Shown here: positions 61,001 to 64,000 of the stretch, piece after piece | Layout of the letters: each line of letters opens with the position of its first letter | How positions within the stretch are numbered: the first letter of the stretch is position 1 | NCBI RefSeq assembly: GCF_001039355.2 | Contig: NW_019775755.1 | Location: 121,125-185,124, forward strand | Origin: Lingula anatina | Taxonomy: Eukaryota; Brachiopoda; Lingulata; Lingulida; Lingulidae | Length of the DNA stretch: 64,000 bases | Reading direction: 5' to 3' | Notes under the pieces: model-generated | Database searches by the model: none | What the model saw: the letters and a program-made list of their open reading frames with translations, nothing else | What the model was told of the DNA's origin: nothing | Made by a program: the position numbers and the translations under genes

Positions 61001-63916
61001 GAGTGCATCTGTTTTGAATAAATTGGAAAATTAATTTCTAAAAAAAAAAGCTTATAATTTTCATTAGCATTGTTAAAGTAAATAAATCATTTATTTAAAA
61101 AAAGTATCTTAAAAAAAGACATAGTCTGGTGAAAGTTTGATTAAAAATATTTTAAGTTAAAATGCATTAATTTGCAAGATATCAATCTCAGATGAAGTTG
61201 AGTCCAGTACATTTATTGGTTTTCAGAATGATCGAGATTTAGAGTTTATGATCAATTGCTCAAAGCCAGCATTGATGAATATTACAGTAGCTGTTGGTGA
61301 GTTTTGCATCAAGTCATTGATGGCATTGTTACTTAACCTTGCTTGTGTGTAGGCAGGCACAGTTCATTTCATAACCTTTAGGGTAGATACACCCAGCAAC
61401 ATGACTAAACCATTTGTAGTACTTAATTTAAATGACATGTTAGTTTATTTTTCTCATTAGCCTTTCCTGGAATTTGAATTTCCAATTTCAGACGGAAAAC
61501 CAGAGACTACTAGGGTAGAACTACATAGTTGTTTGCATAATTATCCATACAAGACAAAATTTCTGCACAAGGATTACAATTTTGGTGAAGGCACAAACAC
61601 CACATTCTATGTATATGTGTATAATTTCACAACACCTATGTGGTTACAGGTAAGTGATGTTACTATATGTTTCAAGTTTACTGTTATTTAAGAAGTATTA
61701 ACAGAAAAGATGAAATTTAGAGAATTGAGTAAAATGAATGTTGTTTACTGTATTTATTTAAGGCCAAAAAAGGGTATTGTGTTTCTTGTCATGGTGCATG
61801 TCACTTGAAACCTTATGTACCACTCCATCTCTTATTTGTTTTTGGTCAGAGACAGTGGGTGGTCTTTGGTGCAAAGTTAGTTAGAAACTGAAAAAACAAC
61901 TAGTGGTTGGAGATTGATAAAAACTTTAATGTGTGCTACAGATTTTTTTAAAACCATAATAATAAAGTGAACTTTAGGAATTTCACCTTGACATTCAGAG
62001 CTTCGGAGATGTAGTACCCCAGTACTATACATGCATGTCAGTAGCACGTAGCTGATAGATTCATTGGACACCAGGCCAGCTCACCTCATTTAGGAAGGTT
62101 TTGACTGTAGTTTGAGCCCAAATGTCCATGTTGCAAGAGCCAGGTTTTTAATCTAGCTGCACATGGCGTCAGTAATTATTGATACAGTGATCTCAAGTTA
62201 AAAATTGGAATAAAATATTTAACTTACGTCAGTTGCAAATTGGGTGGGGCAAATTGATAAAATATTCCTTGCCTAAAAATTAAGTTTTAAATAATATTTG
62301 TGCTCTAACATGAAACCAGTGTAATGTGATTTTTCCTGGGTATTTGGGATGCTGAAATAAATATATTTTATATATTTTTCACTATGAAAAAGTTAAATTG
62401 ATAAACCACTTTGCATTTGAAACATTACAGGCATGATGCCTGAATTATGGGAACTAGACTCAATGTACATTAGAAAAGATTAGAAAGGGAAAACCACCAC
62501 TGCACCCTTTTAAAGTTTTTCCTTACGAGAAACACAATACTTTTTTTTTTGGGGGGGGGGGGGGGACTTAAATGATTTTTAAGTATTTGTAATAATGTTG
62601 TTATTTAAAACTGAAAAGAGTGTGGCCAGGCCATGGTTGCACATGCACTTAATGAATTCCCCAAAAAGTTTCCAAGATGCCCCAAATTCCAATAATGTTG
62701 CTGCATGGCTTAATAAAAATGAGAAAAATGTATGAATTATGGTCACTTGAACTGTGTAATTTTTTTTTTACTTATATTATACTGTTGCTTCTGGCATTAT
62801 GCATTTTTTATGCTTCATCATGTACCAAATCAAAAAGATGCTTGCTTGTTTTTTCATTATAATGAAATAATGATATTCCCTGACCTGTTGATTATGATTT
62901 GACATTTATTTCTTGACAGTTGTCCAAAAATATATCCTGGTGAAATTGGCTATATATTTTTCTATGTACAGACACAGTGTGTCAGTACATACAGCCATCA
63001 TGGGTGTCTGTCATCTTTGTCGCTGTGCACTTTTCATTGTGTGTCTTTCTATTCTAAAACATACTGGAGTGATTTACAGCAGTAAATTACAAGTTAATTA
63101 CAAGTTTGAATACCAGCTTTATTGGAAAATTATAGTGTTAAGCAATATGTTATATTATTTTGTGCACTGTTGTCATTATTATTTTTTATGAATGTCTGTA
63201 TATTTGACAGCTTTGCTGCCTTAAATTTTTTAAATAGGCTGAAATCCAGTGAATCATGGGTGCTTTTTAATCAAATTCAATTGAAGACAGAAAAATAATT
63301 TCATTTTGATTAAGTTCAAACTAGTTTTTATAACTAATGAAATACAGGGAAAACATTGGTTTTTGTCTGCACAGTTTTTGCAGTCTGCCAAATCTGGTCA
63401 CCATTTTAAACAAGTAATTGACCTTGTTGATTATCAAAAAATATCAAACATTATAATTAGTTCCGAGTTCGATTTGCTAACAAAAACAATTTTTTATTTT
63501 CAGATCTCATTTTCACAGTTTCCTCAAATAGACCTGATTACCTTTTTCGTAACATTCTTTTGGTATGTAGAAAGTATATGATTGATTGTATGACACTGCA
63601 CAAATAACCCAGGGTTTTAGTATAAAACTAGAAAACCAATCACTCTGACACTGAAATATGGTTTTATGTCAAGGTGCATATTAAAAAAAGCTTCAAAATT
63701 GGTTTTGCTTCTCACAGAGGTCAGTTTTCTAGTTTTAAACTAATTTTACCATTTTTTTACTGCCACTTGGCAATAGTGTAGTATTTGTTGCATGACCAGT
63801 TCTACATAATTTGTGTGTATATTTGTTTCTATATTTTAGATCTCATTTCAAGCACGGTATGCCTATCTGTTTCCAATTCCAATTAATTTACCAGTATTTT
63901 TTGGTGCCTTTCTTGG
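40344..63916 (+). CDS. ATRN: Attractin-family transmembrane receptor (ATRN/ATRNL1 ortholog), 3' end beyond window
   Basis: Attractins are large type I membrane glycoproteins; vertebrate ATRN acts as an accessory receptor in melanocortin/agouti signalling and ubiquitin-linked receptor turnover. I resolved 24 exons plus two alternatives for the 25th, all in phase, encoding about 1109 residues up to the membrane. The order is signal peptide (about 1-40), EGF (45-76), CUB (77-190, with ECSWDHLYIYDGD and FFSDAAYN), two EGF-like modules (193-250), six kelch blades (260-570), six PSI-like cysteine modules (571-886), two laminin-type EGFs (887-982), and a juxtamembrane region with YQFTFNLSKEGDR, TTFYVYVYNFTTP and FFVTFF. 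Order and motifs match ATRNL1 throughout, except that no C-type lectin domain is found and an extra PSI module occupies its place. MEGF8 is less likely because the kelch and juxtamembrane motifs are of attractin type. The remaining transmembrane and cytoplasmic exons must lie past base 64000. Confidence 0.95.
41956..41978. repeat. (GT)n microsatellite (ATRN intron 1)
   Basis: About 11 GT units. Confidence 0.95.
42053..43437. mobile_element. hAT-like nonautonomous element in ATRN intron 1
   Basis: The left end AGGGCTCGACATTA and the inverted right end CAGGGCTAGACACTAA are the style of hAT termini. CTTGAC flanks both ends directly (42047-42052 and 43438-43443), probably part of a decayed 8 bp target duplication. 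Several GGACAGGT or ACCTGTCC boxes lie near both ends, as expected for transposase-binding repeats. The interior is AT-rich with a T29 run and no transposase. Confidence 0.75.
43750..43950 (+). CDS. ATRN: ATRN exon 2: CUB domain, first half
   Basis: Acceptor TTCCAG, donor GTATGT, phase 2 to phase 2. It encodes LTDPSGYIHDGAGNYSTD and ECSWDHLYIYDGDSAFSPLL, very close to ATRNL1 (ECSWDHMYVYDGDSIYAPLI). Confidence 0.95.
45112..45170. repeat. alternating (TG)n/(CG)n tract (ATRN intron 2)
   Basis: 59 bases of strictly alternating purine and pyrimidine, with TG, CG and TGCG units. Confidence 0.95.
45348..45615. other. assembly gap
   Basis: 268 N in ATRN intron 2, bordered by TG/GGGT repeats. Confidence 1.
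45616..45665. repeat. (TG)n-(GGGT)n-G run at gap edge
   Basis: TG units change into GGGT units and a G run directly beside the assembly gap. Confidence 0.9.
47469..47603 (+). CDS. ATRN: ATRN exon 3: CUB domain, second half
   Basis: Acceptor TTTACAG, donor GTAAGC, phase 2 to phase 2. It encodes VPEVTTKSGKAFLYFFSDAA and YNISGFNISY, matching FFSDAAYNLTGFNIFY. Confidence 0.95.
47986..48164 (+). CDS. ATRN: ATRN exon 4: two EGF-like modules
   Basis: Acceptor TTTCAG, donor GTTTGT, phase 2 in, phase 1 out. It encodes GCPNNCSGHGSCNGQVCNC and CPNGCGRYGRCN, the pair between CUB and kelch in attractins. Confidence 0.93.
48421..48589 (+). CDS. ATRN: ATRN exon 5: start of kelch propeller
   Basis: Acceptor TCACAG, donor GTGTGT, phase 1 in, phase 2 out. 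It encodes GRASHRTVLHGDHMWLIGG, the first kelch blade (human GRASHKAVLHGKFMWVIGG). Confidence 0.93.
49057..49150 (+). CDS. ATRN: ATRN exon 6: kelch
   Basis: Acceptor CTTCAG, donor GTAGGT, phase 2 in, phase 0 out. It ends with KRYGHTLVMIQ, matching QRYGHSLALYQ. Confidence 0.92.
50536..50752 (+). CDS. ATRN: ATRN exon 7: kelch
   Basis: Acceptor TTTCAG, donor GTAGGT, phase 0 in, phase 1 out. It encodes NDIYMYGGL, NELWKFNINTKDW and GHTAHYVNGEMIVIFGHSPV, matching the second and third blades. Confidence 0.93.
51254..51431 (+). CDS. ATRN: ATRN exon 8: kelch
   Basis: Acceptor CTTAG, donor GTAAGT, phase 1 in, phase 2 out. It encodes GAIVKGGYGHTSVYHKDKIY and VHGGYHS, matching GAIVQGGYGHTSVYDE. Confidence 0.94.
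51832..51986 (+). CDS. ATRN: ATRN exon 9: kelch
   Basis: Acceptor CTTCAG, donor GTAAGA, phase 2 in, phase 1 out. It encodes RYLHSAVVISGLMLVFGGNT and HNDTSTSHGAKC, almost identical to the vertebrate blade. Confidence 0.95.
52180..52264 (+). CDS. ATRN: ATRN exon 10: kelch
   Basis: Acceptor TTTCAG, donor GTAAGT, phase 1 in, phase 2 out. It encodes CDQWYTLPEP and RFGHSAEVYDQ. Confidence 0.92.
52398..52462 (+). CDS. ATRN: ATRN exon 11: last kelch blade
   Basis: Acceptor TTTCAG, donor GTAAAA, phase 2 in, phase 1 out. It encodes KMFIYGGFNGLMLGDMFQY, matching SMYIFGGFSSVLLNDILVY. Confidence 0.92.
52895..53038 (+). CDS. ATRN: ATRN exon 12: first PSI-like module
   Basis: Acceptor TTTCAG, donor GTATGT, phase 1 to phase 1. 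It encodes CEKYGTKEDCISTHQGLRC followed by TWLDKCYSLE, matching CKAFRDEELCKNAGPGIKC. Confidence 0.9.
53699..53811 (+). CDS. ATRN: ATRN exon 13: second PSI-like module
   Basis: Acceptor TTGCAG, donor GTAAGT, phase 1 in, phase 0 out. It encodes CENFTSCPSCQENTYNCSWC, matching CYRYADCASCTANTNGCQWC. Confidence 0.93.
54490..54622 (+). CDS. ATRN: ATRN exon 14: third PSI-like module
   Basis: Acceptor TTCCAG, donor GTAGGA, phase 0 in, phase 1 out. It encodes CPYLHNCAACFLASANCTW, matching CNKLTSCKSCSLNLNCQW, the last module before the lectin domain in vertebrates. Confidence 0.9.
54946..55083 (+). CDS. ATRN: ATRN exon 15: extra PSI module in place of the C-type lectin domain
   Basis: The exon encodes CDKLHNCQACHMQTYCGWYK, a PSI-like cysteine and tryptophan pattern; phase 1 to phase 1, donor GTGAGT. 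The acceptor must be the second AG of GCAGCCAG (AG at 54944-54945); the first one, 4 bp upstream, would shift the frame into a stop. In vertebrate attractins the C-type lectin domain begins here. Confidence 0.85.
55709..56020. mobile_element. 312 bp foldback element in ATRN intron 15
   Basis: The left arm runs from GAGCACAAATGCACATATTA through GTCACAAGC to CATTGCACAAAC. The right arm carries the inverted counterparts (GAGCACAAATGCCCAAATTA, GCCACAAGC, CATTACACAAAC). The arms are about 95 bp with mismatches. TGG lies just outside both ends. No coding capacity. Confidence 0.7.
57053..57271 (+). CDS. ATRN: ATRN exon 16: PSI module
   Basis: Acceptor CTCCAG, donor GTTTGT, phase 1 to phase 1. It encodes CNPPCSSFNDCGNCTSAKC, then NSYVASFPYGQCLEW, matching NAYIISFPYGQCLEW. 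It joins exon 15 directly in phase. Confidence 0.95.
57393..57512 (+). mobile_element. probable transposon fragment in ATRN intron 16
   Basis: CAGGCCCGTAGCCAG is a terminus I associate with dispersed repeats in marine animal genomes, followed by the low-complexity stretch that usually accompanies it. This call rests on recall; the right end is not defined. Confidence 0.35.
57590..57790 (+). CDS. ATRN: ATRN exon 17: PSI module
   Basis: Acceptor TATCAG, donor GTGAGT, phase 1 to phase 1. It encodes CSELRTCEQCQSNPLCGWCD and GIGHCMEGDNQGPV, matching CSGLRTCGQCLEQPGCGWCN and GRGHCIEGSSRGPM. Confidence 0.95.
58470..58544 (+). CDS. ATRN: ATRN exon 18: laminin-type EGF 1, first part
   Basis: Acceptor TTTTAG, donor GTAAGT, phase 1 to phase 1. 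It encodes CQCNGHSECYNNTAICKKC, matching CQCNGHSTCINNNVCEQC. Confidence 0.93.
58697..58741. repeat. 45 bp perfect palindrome in ATRN intron 18
   Basis: A 22 bp arm beginning TTGCTTCAAACAAATTAATG is followed by a single A and its exact reverse complement. There are no mismatches. Confidence 0.95.
59259..59324 (+). CDS. ATRN: ATRN exon 19: laminin-type EGF 1, second part
   Basis: Acceptor TTTCAG, donor GTATGT, phase 1 to phase 1. It encodes CEICAPGYFGEATNGGTCK, matching CQDCMPGYYGDPTNGGQCT. Confidence 0.93.
59797..59890 (+). CDS. ATRN: ATRN exon 20: laminin-type EGF 2, first part
   Basis: Acceptor TTTTAG, donor GTAAGT, phase 1 in, phase 2 out. It encodes CECNGQADFCEHDTGMCHC and RTRGVRGNFCE. 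Confidence 0.93.
60684..60736 (+). CDS. ATRN: ATRN exon 21: laminin-type EGF 2, second part
   Basis: Acceptor ATGCAG, donor GTAAGT, phase 2 in, phase 1 out. It encodes CDKDNRYYGNPKTGTCF, matching CDSENRYVGNPLRGTCY. Confidence 0.92.
60904..60998 (+). CDS. ATRN: ATRN exon 22: juxtamembrane region
   Basis: Acceptor TTCTAG, donor GTGAGT, phase 1 in, phase 0 out. It encodes DYQFTFNLSKEGDRYFTQIN, matching DYQFTFSLLQEDDRHHTAIN. Confidence 0.93.
61227..61296 (+). CDS. ATRN: ATRN exon 23: juxtamembrane region
   Basis: Acceptor TTTCAG, donor GTGAGT, phase 0 in, phase 1 out. It encodes NDRDLEFMINCSKPALMNIT, at the place of NKNLDISINASNNFNLNIT. Confidence 0.9.
61492..61649 (+). CDS. ATRN: ATRN exon 24: juxtamembrane region
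   Basis: Acceptor TTTCAG, donor GTAAGT, phase 1 in, phase 0 out. It encodes NTTFYVYVYNFTTPMWLQ, matching NITFYVYVSNFSWPIKIQ. Confidence 0.92.
61650..63503 (+). other. ATRN intron 24 (1.9 kb)
   Basis: Only a T10-G15 run stands out. No exon-like similarity is seen between exons 24 and 25a. Confidence 0.8.
62541..62565. repeat. T10-G15 low-complexity run (ATRN intron 24)
   Basis: Ten T are followed directly by fifteen G. Confidence 0.95.
63504..63562 (+). CDS. ATRN: ATRN exon 25a: membrane-entry exon (canonical)
   Basis: Acceptor TTTTCAG, donor GTATGT, phase 0 in, phase 2 out. It encodes ISFSQFPQIDLITFFVTFF, matching IAFSQHNTIMDLVQFFVTFF at the start of the vertebrate transmembrane helix. The rest of the helix must come from the next exon outside the window. 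Confidence 0.9.
63840..63916 (+). CDS. ATRN: ATRN exon 25b: candidate alternative membrane-entry exon
   Basis: A pyrimidine-rich tract and TTTTAG acceptor open a frame starting ISF, the same three residues as exon 25a, continuing with FPIPINLPVFFGAFLG and ending at a GTTAGT donor. It has phase 0 in and phase 2 out, exactly as 25a, and shares the pattern F-P-x-I-D/N-L-x-x-F-F. Splicing 25a to 25b would create TGA at the junction, so use would have to be mutually exclusive. It could also be a decayed duplicate. Confidence 0.55.
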
Positions 63917-64000
63917 GTTAGTATTAATCTCATTCAGTGGTTAGTTGGTATTTCTTTTCTTTTTTTTTTGCATGATTTTTTAACACAATGTTGGGATACC

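Noticed and set aside
1-64000. CRISPR arrays, bacterial operons, tRNA or rRNA genes
   Set aside because: The window is animal nuclear DNA; no spaced repeat array and no tRNA-like A/B box pair or rRNA core was seen by eye.

Overview
The window is animal nuclear DNA: AT-rich, intron-dense, with GT-AG introns of about 0.1-6 kb, microsatellites and degraded transposons. The recurring TAGGCCTAC-type motif and the intron sizes would suit a marine invertebrate, possibly an echinoderm, but the sequence does not settle the species. There are three assembly gaps (7748-7876, 22934-23199, 45348-45615).

Two genes are supported, arranged head to head. On the minus strand, 16278-40090 holds a complete NOC3L gene (nucleolar complex protein 3). 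I resolved 20 coding exons whose phases all agree, giving a 795-residue protein close in length to the human one. On the plus strand, 40344 to the right edge holds most of an attractin-family gene (ATRN/ATRNL1). I resolved 24 exons plus two alternative 25th exons, covering the whole extracellular part: EGF, CUB, EGF pair, six kelch blades, six PSI-like modules, two laminin-type EGF modules and the juxtamembrane region. The last exons lie beyond the window. The two start codons are 253 bp apart, so the genes probably share a bidirectional promoter. Their functions are not related: ribosome assembly in the nucleolus versus a cell-surface receptor.

Bases 1 to about 15960 contain no gene I can recognise. 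They hold microsatellites, a small palindromic element (2871-3004), a CpG-rich block (about 2440-2630) and a 3.7 kb foldback element (4984-8697) that carries several copies of a nuclear-receptor DR1-like site. The introns of both genes carry further mobile-element remains: a 262 bp MITE, two LINE reverse-transcriptase fragments, a hAT-like nonautonomous element, a 312 bp foldback element and a nearly perfect 45 bp palindrome.

The most notable observations concern the attractin gene. Two tandem exons at the membrane-entry point have identical phases and similar sequence, and including both would create an immediate stop, as expected for mutually exclusive splicing. In addition, the C-type lectin domain found in vertebrate attractins seems absent, and an extra PSI module sits at that place.
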